Counted from the first letter of the stretch, positions 14,944-24,705 are shown. The stretch is DNA of 64,000 nucleotides from Streptomyces caeruleatus (GCF_001514235.1 NZ_KQ948939.1:1-64000), one strand, 5' to 3'. Made by a program: numbers and translations. Notes: generated from the sequence alone by a model not told the origin.

Positions 14944-16643
14944 GCGCGACGAACGACCCTGACTCCATACTCGTCGTGGGCGCGGGCCCGACGGGCCTCG
15001 TCACCGCCTGCACCCTCCTCCAGCACGGCGTGGCGTGCCGCGTCGTGGACCGGCGCCGCGGTCCGGCCTCCGAACCGAAGGCCCTGATCCTGTGGAGCGG
15101 AGCCCTGGAGATCCTGCGCCGCATCGGCGTGGACGGGGCCCTGCTGGACCGCGGACTGCCCATGTCCGGGGCGACGTACTGGTCGCGCGGGCGACCGGTC
15201 GGCGGGGTCCGCTTCGGCGCGCTGGCCGGCACCGCGTTCCCGCAGCCGGTGTGCGTGCCTCAGTCGGTCACCGAGTCCGTCCTGTACGAGCGGCTGCTGC
15301 AGCTCGGCGGGCAGGTCGAGTGGAACACCGAGGCCGTCGACGTCAGAGTGGTCACGGCCGCCGGCAGCACGGCGGCGGAGGTCACCCTCGGCTCGCAGCG
15401 CGCGTACGCACCGCAGGACGCCACTCCGCGCTGGCTCATCGGCGCCGACGGCGTGCACAGCCGGGTCCGCGAGGCCGCCGGCATCGCCTTCGAAGGCACG
15501 AGCTACGCCCGGGACTTCCTGCTCGGAGACGGCGAGTACGACGGCGAACTGCCCCAGGGCGAGGTCCAGTACCACCTCACCCCGCACGGCGTCCTCGTGG
15601 TCGTACCGCTGCCCGGGGGCGGACACCGCATCTTCTTCGACCGCGCCCCCGGCCCGAGCACCGAACCGCCGTCGGAACAGGACCTCCAGCGCCTCATCGA
15701 CCAGCGCGGGCCAGCCGGCTGGCAGCTGCGGCGCACCTGGTGGCGCAGCACCTTCCGGGTGCACACCAAGGTCGCGAGGACCTTCCGCCACGGCAGCGTC
15801 TTCGTCGCCGGCGACGCCGCGCACTGCCACAGCCCGGCCGGCGGGCAGGGCCTGAACACCGGTGTGCAGGACGGCTACGACCTCGCCTGGAAGCTGGCCG
15901 CGGTGACGCACGGCGCCGACCCGCGGCTCCTCGACAGCTACGAGGCCGAACGCCGCCCCGCGGCCCTTCGCGCGATGCGCAACTCCGACCGGCAGACCCA
16001 GATGTGGATGCTGCGCGGCGGCCCCCGCCGCGTGCTGCGCGACCTCGTGCTGTCGGCGGCCACCCGCAGCGGCGCGCTGGACCGGCGGCTGGTTCCCGAA
16101 CTCGCCCAGATCGATCCCCACCTGGAGGCGAGCCCGGCCGTCCCCGGCGCGCTCGGGGCAGCGGCCGGCGCACCGTCCGGCGCGGGCGGTCCGCAGGCCG
16201 GCCGGCGGCTGCCCGACGCCGCCTGGCTGCCCGTCAGCGGCACCCACAGCCGCTCGGCCCACGACTTCCTCGCCTCAGGACGGCACACCCTCCTGGTGCT
16301 CGGCGGCACCGGCCCGGGCAGCACGGACACCGAACTCGCGGCCCAGGCACGCGAGTTGGTGGAACACACCCCGCAGCGCGGAGAAACCGACGTCGTGCTG
16401 CTCGTGGAGAAGCGCCGCGCCGACGCCCTGCCCGGCGGCGAGCGGCCGTACGCGGTCGCCATCGACGTGGACCAGAAGCTCACCCGCTGGGCGAGCGACG
16501 GCCCACGGGTGGTCTACGTCCGTCCGGACGGCGTCACCGCCGCCTGGTCGGACGGCTCCGGCCTCCCGGCACTGGTCGAGAAGGTGCTCGGCAGCCGTGC
16601 GCAAGCCATACCCGACTCCCGGGAAGGAAGCCCTCTCACATGA
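14940..16643 (+). CDS. FAD-dependent aromatic/polyketide hydroxylase-like monooxygenase
   Basis: A 567-residue class A flavoprotein monooxygenase. The Rossmann FAD motif is VVGAGPTGLV (residues about 13-22), the DG motif is GADGVHSRVRE, and the second FAD motif is GDAAHCHSPAGGQGLNTGVQDGYDLAWKL. The C-terminal 150 residues form the thioredoxin-like domain seen in polyketide hydroxylases (PgaE/RdmE type). It would use NAD(P)H and O2 to hydroxylate an aromatic or enone substrate. TTG 14940 has AAGGAG 9 bases upstream. Such a large hydroxylase is not part of the minimal butyrolactone pathway, so the product is probably more elaborate. Confidence 0.9.
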   Translation: MSATNDPDSILVVGAGPTGLVTACTLLQHGVACRVVDRRRGPASEPKALILWSGALEILRRIGVDGALLDRGLPMSGATYWSRGRPVGGVRFGALAGTAFPQPVCVPQSVTESVLYERLLQLGGQVEWNTEAVDVRVVTAAGSTAAEVTLGSQRAYAPQDATPRWLIGADGVHSRVREAAGIAFEGTSYARDFLLGDGEYDGELPQGEVQYHLTPHGVLVVVPLPGGGHRIFFDRAPGPSTEPPSEQDLQRLIDQRGPAGWQLRRTWWRSTFRVHTKVARTFRHGSVFVAGDAAHCHSPAGGQGLNTGVQDGYDLAWKLAAVTHGADPRLLDSYEAERRPAALRAMRNSDRQTQMWMLRGGPRRVLRDLVLSAATRSGALDRRLVPELAQIDPHLEASPAVPGALGAAAGAPSGAGGPQAGRRLPDAAWLPVSGTHSRSAHDFLASGRHTLLVLGGTGPGSTDTELAAQARELVEHTPQRGETDVVLLVEKRRADALPGGERPYAVAIDVDQKLTRWASDGPRVVYVRPDGVTAAWSDGSGLPALVEKVLGSRAQAIPDSREGSPLT

Positions 16644-17725
16644 GCGCGCCAGAGCCCACAGCACAGGACGCGCCTCTCGGCACCGCCGTCGTGACCGGCG
16701 CCACCGGCCTGCTGGGCAACGCCCTGGTCACCGCCCTCCTGGAGCGCGGCACGGAGGTCCGCGCGATCGTGCGCGACGAACAGCGCGCCCGCACGCTCCT
16801 GCCCGACCACCCGGCCCTGCGGCTCATCGCCGGCGACGTCACGGACGTGTCCGGCTTCGGCCCCCACCTGCGCGGCGCCGACGCCGTCTTCCACCTGGCG
16901 GCGTATTTCCGCGAGTACTACCAACCGGACGCCGACACCGGGCTGCTGATGCGCACCAACGTCACCGCCGTGCGCGACCTGCTGTACGCCGCCGCCGAAT
17001 GCGGCGTGCCGACCGTCGTCCACACCAGCTCCACCGGCGCTCTGGCGCCGGATCCCGAGCGCGGGCCGGCCGACGAGGACACCGCAAACGGCTCGCCCGA
17101 CCAGCGCCACGCCTACCGGGCCAGCAAGGTCCGCGCCGAGCAGGTCGTCGCCGAGTTCACCGAGCGCTTCGTCACGCACGGTGTGCGCGTCCCGATGGTC
17201 CTGCCCGGCTGGATGTGGGGCCCCGGGGACCAGGGCCCCACCTCGGCGGGGCGGCTGTTCCTCGCGGTGGCCACGGGACAGGTCCGGGCGCTGCCGCGCG
17301 TCGGGAACCACGTCGTGGACGCCCGCGACGTGGCCCAGGTCATGCTCCGCGCCGCGCTGCGCGGACGCCCCGGCCGGCGCTACATCGCGGCGGGCGGCTG
17401 GCACACCCTTGAGGAGGTGTGCACCGGCATCGTGCGCAGCACCGGCACCGGAACCGTGCCCAGGGCGGTACCACCCGCCGCCGCGATGGTGGCCGCGACC
17501 GTGATGGAGGCGCGGGCCAGGCTCACGGGCCGGGCGCCGGTCGCCACCCGCACCGGTGTCCGCACCCTGCGGGAAGGCCATCACGCGCGGTTCTCCTCCT
17601 TGCGCGCCGCCCGCGAACTGGGTGCCACCTTCAGGCCGTTGGAGCAGACCCTCGCGGACCAGGCCGCATGGCACCGCTCCCGGGGGCAGCTGCCCCCGGC
17701 CCGGGTCTCGGCGGGGAGGCGCTGA
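16640..17725 (+). CDS. NAD(P)-dependent epimerase/dihydroflavonol-reductase-like enzyme
   Basis: A 361-residue extended short-chain dehydrogenase. The cofactor motif is VVTGATGLLGNALV and the catalytic pair is in YRASK (Tyr and Lys), with Ser/Thr in HTSSTGAL. The similarity pattern is that of dihydroflavonol-4-reductase or NAD-sugar epimerase families, which reduce or epimerise a carbonyl. In AfsA-type pathways a reductase handles the butenolide or keto intermediate, a plausible job here. It overlaps the FAD enzyme by ATGA, and the MMPL gene starts 4 bases after its stop. Confidence 0.88.
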   Translation: MSAPEPTAQDAPLGTAVVTGATGLLGNALVTALLERGTEVRAIVRDEQRARTLLPDHPALRLIAGDVTDVSGFGPHLRGADAVFHLAAYFREYYQPDADTGLLMRTNVTAVRDLLYAAAECGVPTVVHTSSTGALAPDPERGPADEDTANGSPDQRHAYRASKVRAEQVVAEFTERFVTHGVRVPMVLPGWMWGPGDQGPTSAGRLFLAVATGQVRALPRVGNHVVDARDVAQVMLRAALRGRPGRRYIAAGGWHTLEEVCTGIVRSTGTGTVPRAVPPAAAMVAATVMEARARLTGRAPVATRTGVRTLREGHHARFSSLRAARELGATFRPLEQTLADQAAWHRSRGQLPPARVSAGRR

Positions 17726-17729
17726 ACCC

Positions 17730-20006
17730 GTGCTGCGCTCGTTCGCTTCGGCCGCCGTCCGGCGCCCCCGTCTGGTGCTGCTCGCCGCGCTGGCCTTCGT
17801 CGTGCTCTCCGTCGTGTTCGGCGGCGGTGCCCCGGACCGGCTGCGCGCCGGTCAGGGCACCGAGAACCCCAGCGCCCCCTCGGCGCTGGCCGCCGACGTC
17901 CTGGAGGAGCACTTCCCCTCCAGCCGCCCCAACTTCGTCCTGCTCGCGCACCACGACCGCGGCGTCAACGACCGCGGCGCCGCCCGCCAGGGGCTGCTCC
18001 TGGCCGACCGGCTCGCCTACGAGCCCTCGGTCAGCGGAGTGGTCTCGTACTGGCAGACCGGCCTGGACGCCCTGAAGTCGAAGGACGGCAAGGACGCGCT
18101 GATCATCGCCCACATCGACGGAGACGAGGCGGCGGTCGGCAAGGCCAGCCAACGGCTCGCCGCGGAGTACCGCGGCGAGCACAGCGGCCTCACCGTACGG
18201 GCGGGCGGCACCGGCGAGGTGCTCAACACGGTCGAACGGACCATCGCCGAGGACCTGGTCTCCTCCGAGCTGGTCGCGCTGCCGCTCACCCTGGCCATCC
18301 TGCTCCTGGTCTTCCGCAGCGCCGTCTCCGCGCTGCTGCCGCTGGCCGTGGGCGCGGTGGCCATCACCGGCACCAACCTGGTGCTGTGGGTGATCGCCGG
18401 CTACACCGACGTCTCCGTCTTCGCGCAGAGCCTGACCACGGCTCTCGGTCTCGGGCTCGCCATCGACTACGCACTGCTGATGCTGCGCCGGTTCCGCGAC
18501 GAGAGGTCCGACGGCGCGACGGTCACCGAGGCGGTCACCGTCATGCTGAGCACCGCGGGCCGTACCGTGGCCTTCTCCGCGCTGACCATCTCCGTGGCGC
18601 TCGCCGCGCTGCTGCTGTTCCCGCTGTTCTTCCTGCGCTCCTTCGCGTACGCGGGCGTCTCGGTGGTCCTGCTCGCGGCCGCCGCCGCCCTTGTCGTCCT
18701 GCCCGCGCTGCTGGTGCTGCTCGGCCCGCGCGTCGACGCGCTCGATGTGACCCGCCCGCTGCACAGGCTCTTCCCAGCCGGTTCGAACGCGGCCTTCTGG
18801 CGGCGTCTGACCACCGCGGTCACCGGGCGGCGCGCCCCGCTGTTCGCCCTCGGCTCCCTCGCCCTGCTCGTCGCGCTCGGACTGCCGTTCCTGCGCGCCG
18901 AGTTCGGCATGGCCGACGACCGCCAGCTGCCGGCGGCGGCCGAACCCCGCGTGGTGCAGCAGACCATCCGTGACCGTTTCGACGGCAGCGAGACCGCGGC
19001 GATCGACATCCTCGTGAGCCGCGCCGCCGGTGCGGCGGGCCGTGAGCGCATCGCGGGCTACGCCGAGAAGGTCTCCGCCCTGCCCGACGTGGCCGAAGTC
19101 CGCACCCCGGCAGGCGTGTTCACCGAGGGCCGTCGGACCGAGCCGCGCACCCCGGTGGACGCCCTGCGCGAGTCGGACGACCGCGCCTGGCTGCAGGTGG
19201 TGCCGGTGCACGGGGTGGAGACGGTCTCCCCCCGCAGCCAGCAGCTCGTCCGCGCGATCCGGGCGGTCCCCGACACGCTCGACGCCGAGCCGGCCGGGCA
19301 GGCCGCCGAACTGGTCGACACCCAGGAGGCCATCACCGACCGCCTCGCCCCGGCCCTCGCCCTGATCGTCGTGACCACCCTGCTGCTGGTCTTCCTGCTC
19401 GTCGGCAGCGTCCTCGTCCCGGTCCAGGCCGTCCTGCTCAACGCGCTCAGCCTCACGGCGATGTTCGGCGCGGTGGTCTGGGTCTTCCAGGACGGTCATC
19501 TGTCCGGCCTGCTCGGCTTCACCCCGACGGGCTTCGTGGACACCGCCCTGCCGGTCCTGATGTTCTGCCTCGCCTTCGGACTCTCCATGGACTACGGGGT
19601 GTTCCTGCTCGCCCGTGTGAAGGAGGAGTACGACCGCTGCGGCGACCACCGGGCGGCGGTGGAACTCGGCGTACGGCGCACCGGAGGCATCGTCACCGCC
19701 GCCGCGCTGATCCTCTCGGTCGTCCTCGTCTCCATCGGCAACTCGCGGATCACCAACACGATGGTGCTCGGCCTGGGGGTGGCCCTGGCCGTCCTGGTGG
19801 ACGCGACGGTCGTGCGCTGTCTGCTCGTCCCCTCGGTGATGGTCCTCACCGGGCGGGCCACCTGGTGGGCACCGGCCCCGCTGCGCCGTTTCCAGCAGCG
19901 GTTCGGCGTCCGCGAGAGCGCCGCACCGCATCCGGCGCAGGACTCGGAAGACCCATCCGCGGCCCCGCGGCAGACAGAGGAGGTGCGCCATGCGCCGACG
20001 CGCTAG
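17730..20006 (+). CDS. MMPL/RND-family membrane transporter (copy 1)
   Basis: A 758-residue RND-type transporter with the MMPL layout: TM1, a large extracytoplasmic domain, a TM2-TM6 bundle, a second loop and a second bundle. Proton-relay segments are visible in LGLGLAIDYALLMLRRFRDE and FGLSMDYGVFLLARVKEEYDR. The second bundle begins in GAVVWVFQDGHLSGLLGFTPTG. MMPL proteins export lipids or lipid-like metabolites, so export of the cluster product is inferred. GTG 17730 is preferred (GGGGAGG 11 bases upstream). The 3' end overlaps the next gene by 17 bases. Confidence 0.92.
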   Translation: MLRSFASAAVRRPRLVLLAALAFVVLSVVFGGGAPDRLRAGQGTENPSAPSALAADVLEEHFPSSRPNFVLLAHHDRGVNDRGAARQGLLLADRLAYEPSVSGVVSYWQTGLDALKSKDGKDALIIAHIDGDEAAVGKASQRLAAEYRGEHSGLTVRAGGTGEVLNTVERTIAEDLVSSELVALPLTLAILLLVFRSAVSALLPLAVGAVAITGTNLVLWVIAGYTDVSVFAQSLTTALGLGLAIDYALLMLRRFRDERSDGATVTEAVTVMLSTAGRTVAFSALTISVALAALLLFPLFFLRSFAYAGVSVVLLAAAAALVVLPALLVLLGPRVDALDVTRPLHRLFPAGSNAAFWRRLTTAVTGRRAPLFALGSLALLVALGLPFLRAEFGMADDRQLPAAAEPRVVQQTIRDRFDGSETAAIDILVSRAAGAAGRERIAGYAEKVSALPDVAEVRTPAGVFTEGRRTEPRTPVDALRESDDRAWLQVVPVHGVETVSPRSQQLVRAIRAVPDTLDAEPAGQAAELVDTQEAITDRLAPALALIVVTTLLLVFLLVGSVLVPVQAVLLNALSLTAMFGAVVWVFQDGHLSGLLGFTPTGFVDTALPVLMFCLAFGLSMDYGVFLLARVKEEYDRCGDHRAAVELGVRRTGGIVTAAALILSVVLVSIGNSRITNTMVLGLGVALAVLVDATVVRCLLVPSVMVLTGRATWWAPAPLRRFQQRFGVRESAAPHPAQDSEDPSAAPRQTEEVRHAPTR

Positions 20007-21198
20007 TGGCCGGCCGGCGGATCAGGCCCGCGACGCCGGTCTGTTCCCCCGGACGGGACGTGGCTACGCGGGTCTCGCGGCCACGCTGCTCGCCCTGGCC
20101 GCCCTGCCCGTCCTGGGCTCGTTCGGCTCCGACGGCGCCAACACCGCCTCGGCCGCCACCGCGACGGGCCACTACGACGCCGCCGCGGCCCAACGGCGCA
20201 CCGCCGAGCGAATGGCCGCCGAGCACATCACCGACATCCCGGTGGAGTTCGAGGTCGTCAACCGCAACCGTTCCGGACTCGCCTGCAACACGGACGGCGG
20301 GACGTACACCGTCAGGGGCCATCTCACCGCCCCCGCCGCCCTGTTGTCCGGCGAGCAGGCCCCGGCGATCACCTTCTACCAGCACGGTCTGGCGGCCGGC
20401 GAGTGGTACTGGCGCCTCGACGTGCCCGGTTACCACCACGCCGAGGAGATGGCGCGCCGCGGTCACGCCTCGCTCACCATCGACCGCCTCGGCTACGGCC
20501 GCAGCGACCACCCCGACGGGCGCCTGCTGTGCCTCGGCGGCGACGCCGACATGACCCACCAGATCGTCCAGCAGCTCAAGAAGGGGTCGTACCGGACCGA
20601 GGGCAACCGCCCGCGCGCCTTCGGGCAGGTCGTGCTCGCCGGCCACGACCGCGGCGCCCAGATCGCCGAGATCGCGGCGTACTCCTTCTCCGACGTGGAC
20701 GGCCTGGCCCTCACCGGCTTCAGCGACAGCGGCCTGACCGACGAGGACGACGCGCGCTTCTTCGCCGCGCTCGGCTCCTGCATGCAGGGCGGGCTGCCCT
20801 CCCGGCCGGACCGGGGAGCCGCCGGATACGTCCATTTCGATGTCGGCACCCGGGACTTCGTACGGGGCAACATCCACGACGCCGACCCACGGGCCCTCGC
20901 TCTCGCGACCCGGCTGCAGAACCGCCACCCCTGCGGGGTCCAGGTCTCCCAGCTGGAGGGCGTCCTCGTGGACACGCGGCGCCTGGGGGAGATCGACGTA
21001 CCCGTCGCCCTCGTCTACGGCGCGCAGGACCGCCGTGTCCAAGGCGGCCGTGAACACCGCGCCCGGTTCACCGGCACCGACGACACGGAGCTGCTCACCG
21101 TGGCGGACGCGGGCCACTTCCTCGGCGTCGAGCGCGGCGCCCGGCAGGTGCAGGACTTCCTCGCCTCCTGGCTGGACGAGAAGGGATTCGACCGGTGA
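19990..21198 (+). CDS. Exported alpha/beta hydrolase with Asp nucleophile
   Basis: A 402-residue protein with an N-terminal basic region and a hydrophobic stretch (about 27-45) ahead of an Ala-rich cleavage-like site, so it is probably secreted or anchored. The hydrolase core is paralogous to the next gene: shared words are NRNR, TYTVRGHLTAP, EMARRGHASLTIDRLGYG and HPCGV/NPCGV. The nucleophile elbow reads AGHDRGAQ with Asp at residue 220, the arrangement of haloalkane dehalogenases and epoxide hydrolases, followed by a catalytic acid in YGAQD and His in ADAGHF. The substrate is unknown. GGAGG precedes the ATG at 19990. Confidence 0.88.
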   Translation: MRRRASGRPADQARDAGLFPRTGRGYAGLAATLLALAALPVLGSFGSDGANTASAATATGHYDAAAAQRRTAERMAAEHITDIPVEFEVVNRNRSGLACNTDGGTYTVRGHLTAPAALLSGEQAPAITFYQHGLAAGEWYWRLDVPGYHHAEEMARRGHASLTIDRLGYGRSDHPDGRLLCLGGDADMTHQIVQQLKKGSYRTEGNRPRAFGQVVLAGHDRGAQIAEIAAYSFSDVDGLALTGFSDSGLTDEDDARFFAALGSCMQGGLPSRPDRGAAGYVHFDVGTRDFVRGNIHDADPRALALATRLQNRHPCGVQVSQLEGVLVDTRRLGEIDVPVALVYGAQDRRVQGGREHRARFTGTDDTELLTVADAGHFLGVERGARQVQDFLASWLDEKGFDR

Positions 21199-22337
21199 GC
21201 TTGAAGTCGATACTGCTGAGGGCCGGTGTGGTGACGGCCGCGGCGGCCATGCTCGCCTGCGAGTTCGTGAGCGTGGTGGCGGCATCCGGGCCCGCACCCG
21301 CGGAACCCCCCGCCGCCGCGGTCGCGTCGCCGACCACCGCTGCGGACGTCGCGGACATCCCCGTGTCGTTCAGGGTGGAGAACCGCAACCGGACCGCGAG
21401 CCAGTGCACCAGCGACGGCAGGACGTACACGGTCCGAGGCCATCTGACGGCGCCCCGGACCGTCCTGGAACCGTCCGGGGCGGGGAGGAAGCCGCCGGTC
21501 ACGCTCTATGTGCACGGCACCAACACCGGCGAGTGGATCTGGCGTCTGAACGTGCCCGGCCGCGACTTCACCCAGGAGATGGCGCGCCGCGGTCACGCCT
21601 CGCTCACGATCGACCGCCTCGGCTACGGCTCCAGCGACATCCCCGACGGATTCGCCTCCTGCAGCGGCGCGCACGCCGACATCGCCCACCAGATCGTCGG
21701 ACAGCTGAGGAAGGGCACGTACGACACCCACGGCGAGGGCCGCACGCGCACGGCGCCGGTCCGCTTCGGCAAGGTCTTCCTCGGCGGCCACTCCAGTGGC
21801 GCCCTGGTCGCCGAGACCGTGGCGGCCTCCTTCGGGGGCGTCGACGGCCTCATCCTCACGGGATGGGCCGCGGTGGGCGTCACCGGCGAGACCAACCGCC
21901 GCTTCCTCGCCGCCTATTCGGTCTGCCAGGAGGGCGGCGAGCCCAAGGAGAAGTCCGGCGACCCGAAGGGCTATGTGCACTTCGACCCGGTCCGTGAGGA
22001 CTTCCTGGCGGGCGGTCTCGGCCCGGACGCCGCCCCGGAGGTGACCCGGGCCGTCACTCCGCTGTGGCCGCGCAACCCCTGCGGGGTGATGGCCTCGGAG
22101 CCGGCCGGCATCCTCACCGACCTGCAGCTGATCGGCCGTATCAAGGCCCCGGTCTTCCTGGCCTTCGGCGCGAAGGACGTCCTTCGCCAGGGAGTCGAAC
22201 GCTACCCGTCCCTGTTCACCGCGAGCAGCGACGTACAAGCCGTCACGCTCCCGGATTCCGGGCACTTCGTGACCGTCGACAAGGACGCTCCGCGGCTCTA
22301 CGACGACGTCGACCGCTGGCTCGACGCCCGGGAGTGA
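21195..22337 (+). CDS. Exported alpha/beta hydrolase with Ser nucleophile (paralogue)
   Basis: A 380-residue protein starting at GTG overlapping the previous stop. A hydrophobic signal (GVVTAAAAMLACEFVSVVAA) is near the N-terminus. The core matches the preceding gene throughout, but the elbow reads GGHSSGAL with Ser at residue 200, the standard esterase/lipase nucleophile; Asp in FGAKD and His in PDSGHF complete a triad. An oxyanion-type HGTN follows the first strand (YVHGTNTGEW) where the paralogue has HGLA. Probably an extracytoplasmic esterase, lactonase or acyltransferase. An 87-base gap separates it from the second MMPL gene. Confidence 0.88.
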   Translation: MSLKSILLRAGVVTAAAAMLACEFVSVVAASGPAPAEPPAAAVASPTTAADVADIPVSFRVENRNRTASQCTSDGRTYTVRGHLTAPRTVLEPSGAGRKPPVTLYVHGTNTGEWIWRLNVPGRDFTQEMARRGHASLTIDRLGYGSSDIPDGFASCSGAHADIAHQIVGQLRKGTYDTHGEGRTRTAPVRFGKVFLGGHSSGALVAETVAASFGGVDGLILTGWAAVGVTGETNRRFLAAYSVCQEGGEPKEKSGDPKGYVHFDPVREDFLAGGLGPDAAPEVTRAVTPLWPRNPCGVMASEPAGILTDLQLIGRIKAPVFLAFGAKDVLRQGVERYPSLFTASSDVQAVTLPDSGHFVTVDKDAPRLYDDVDRWLDARE

Positions 22338-22424
22338 CCGGCTCCCCACCCGTTCTCCACCTACGACCCCGTACCCATCGGGGTTCCCCCCCAAGTTCTC
22401 ACCCGAGAGAGAAGGCGGCACACA

Positions 22425-24683
22425 GTGGCAACCACCCCCACCACACCGACAACGGCACGGGGGCCGGCAACACCCTTCGGCACACCTGACGACCAGAACA
22501 CGGCGCTGCACCGGCTCGGGAGCCGCGTCGCCCGCCGTCCCCGCCTGGTGATCTGGCTGAGCGTGCTGCTCACGGTGATCGGACTGGCCCTCGCCGCGGG
22601 CGCCATGGACCGCCTGGTCCTCAGCCGGTTCGAAAGTCCCGGCTCCGAGTCGGTGAACACCCGGGCCGCGCTGGCGAAGGAGTTCGGCACCGGCACCCCG
22701 AGCGTGCTGCTTCTGGTCACCGCCAAGAACGGCACCGTGGACGACACGGCCGTCGCGGCGGCGGGCCGCGGCCTTGAGCGGGAGCTGGCCGAGCAGGACG
22801 GAGTGGCCGAGACCGCCTCGTACTGGTCGCGCGGCAAGTCGCCTGTGATGCGCGCCGAGGACGGCCGCCAGGCCCTGGTCGTCGCCCGCATGTCCGGCAC
22901 GGTCACCGAGGCACGCACCCGGCTCGCCGAGTTCGCCCCCGACTTCGCCCGTGACAACGCCACGGTGAAGGTTCAGGTGGGCGGCGGCGACGAGGTCTTC
23001 CGGCAGGCCGCACAGCAGGCCCGGACCGACTTCCTGCGCGCCGAGCTGATCGTCTTCCCGCTGGTCCTGCTGCTGCTCGCGGTCATCTACCGGCGCTTCA
23101 ACGCCGCCCTGCTCACGCTCGGCATGGGCCTGTTCTCGGTGATCACGACGCTGGCGCTGATGCGGCTGCTGACGTCGTTCACCGACGTCTCCACCTTCGC
23201 CGCCAACCTCACCCTCGTCATGGGCATCGGACTCGGCGTCGACTACAGCCTGTTCGTCATCAGCCGCTTCCGCGAGGAACTGGCGGCGGGTCACGAGGTG
23301 GCCGAGGCGACCCGGCGGGCGGTCGGCCGGGCCGGCCGCACGGTGGCCTTCAGCGGGCTCACCGTGATCGTCTCGCTCTCCTGCCTGATGCTCTTCCCGT
23401 TCCCCTTCCTGCGGTCCTTCGCCTACTCCGGGATCGCGGTCGTCCTCACCTCGGTCTTCGCCGCCCTGGTGATCCTGCCCGCCGCCCTGACCCGGCTCGG
23501 CCACCGCGTCGAGCGGCGACGCAAGGGCGACGCACAGGATGCCGCGTCCGGTGCGCCGACGGGCTGGTGGCACACCACCGCGCTGCGCATGATGCGCCGA
23601 CCGCTGATCTACGGCATCCCCGCCCTGGCCGTGCTCCTCGCCCTGGCCGCCCCGACCCTGGGTATCGCCTTCGGCACCCCGGACGACCGGGTCCTGCCCG
23701 AGCAGGTGTCCAGTCGCGTGGTCCAGAACGACATCCGGGCGAACTTCGCGGCCGAGGAGATGGACGCCATCCAGGTCCTGCGCCCCGGCCTGGCCGGCGA
23801 CGACGCGAACCGCGACAGCATCGACGCCACGGCCGCACGGCTCTCCCGCCTGGACGGCATCCAGCAGGTCGACGCGCTCACCGGTTCCTACACCGACGGC
23901 CGCCGCGTCCTGGAGCCGAACGACTCCGCGCGGCGCTTCGCCTCCGACGAGAACACCTGGTTCTCGGTGATCGCCACCCAGGACGCGCTCGGCGCCGACC
24001 CCGACGCCGTTCTCGCCGACGTACGGGCCGCGTTCGGCGACACCGAGGTCAGGATCGGCGGCTACCCGGCCGAACTCGGTGACTTCCGCACGGTACTGGT
24101 GGACCGTCTGCCGTTGGTCTTCGGCCTGATCCTGATCGTCACGTTCGTCATCCTCTTCCTGATGACCGGCAGTGTGCTGCTGCCCGCGAAGGCGATGATC
24201 CTCAACGCCCTCAGCATGGCCGTGATGTTCGGGGCCCTGGTGTGGGTCTTCCAGGACGGCCACCTCTCCGGTCTGCTCGGCTTCACCGCCACCGGCAGCC
24301 TGGAGCCGAGCATCCCCATCCTGATGTTCTGCACCGCCTTCGGGCTCTCCATGGACTACGAGGTGTTCATGCTGTCCCGGATCAAGGAGGAGTACGACCG
24401 CACCGGCGACAACGCCGCCTCCGTCGCCGCGGGCCTTGAGCGCAGCGGTCCGCTGATCACGGCCGCGGCCGTCATCCTTGCCGCGTCCTTCGCGACGTAC
24501 GCCTCCTCCGGCATCGTCTACCTCAAGATGCTCGGCCTGGGCATGGTGGTGGTCATCCTCGTCGACGCCACGCTCATCCGCGCCGTCCTGGTCCCCGTCC
24601 TGATGCGCCTGGCCGGCCGGGCCAACTGGTGGGCCCCCGCCCCGCTGCGCCGCCTGCACGACCGCTTCGGCATCGCGGACTAG
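22425..24683 (+). CDS. MMPL/RND-family membrane transporter (copy 2)
   Basis: A 752-residue paralogue of the MMPL protein at 17730. It shares the two-bundle layout and near-identical words such as VWVFQDGHLSGLLGF, FGLSMDYEVFMLSRIKEEYDR and FPFPFLRSFAYSG (FPLFFLRSFAYAG in copy 1). Proton-relay Asp residues occur in GIGLGVDYSLFVISRFREE and LSMDYE. GTG 22425 starts the protein; GAGAGAGAAGG stands upstream. Two MMPL genes bracketing two paralogous hydrolases suggest duplication of a transporter-hydrolase pair or paired import/export and processing functions. Confidence 0.92.
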   Translation: MATTPTTPTTARGPATPFGTPDDQNTALHRLGSRVARRPRLVIWLSVLLTVIGLALAAGAMDRLVLSRFESPGSESVNTRAALAKEFGTGTPSVLLLVTAKNGTVDDTAVAAAGRGLERELAEQDGVAETASYWSRGKSPVMRAEDGRQALVVARMSGTVTEARTRLAEFAPDFARDNATVKVQVGGGDEVFRQAAQQARTDFLRAELIVFPLVLLLLAVIYRRFNAALLTLGMGLFSVITTLALMRLLTSFTDVSTFAANLTLVMGIGLGVDYSLFVISRFREELAAGHEVAEATRRAVGRAGRTVAFSGLTVIVSLSCLMLFPFPFLRSFAYSGIAVVLTSVFAALVILPAALTRLGHRVERRRKGDAQDAASGAPTGWWHTTALRMMRRPLIYGIPALAVLLALAAPTLGIAFGTPDDRVLPEQVSSRVVQNDIRANFAAEEMDAIQVLRPGLAGDDANRDSIDATAARLSRLDGIQQVDALTGSYTDGRRVLEPNDSARRFASDENTWFSVIATQDALGADPDAVLADVRAAFGDTEVRIGGYPAELGDFRTVLVDRLPLVFGLILIVTFVILFLMTGSVLLPAKAMILNALSMAVMFGALVWVFQDGHLSGLLGFTATGSLEPSIPILMFCTAFGLSMDYEVFMLSRIKEEYDRTGDNAASVAAGLERSGPLITAAAVILAASFATYASSGIVYLKMLGLGMVVVILVDATLIRAVLVPVLMRLAGRANWWAPAPLRRLHDRFGIAD

Positions 24684-24705
24684 AACGGAACGAGGACATA
24701 CACCC

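Noticed and set aside
14511..17725. Alternate-frame long open frames across the FAD hydroxylase and reductase genes
   Set aside because: They are Arg/Pro-rich frame shadows; the true frames carry all FAD and NAD(P) motifs and overlap correctly at their ends.
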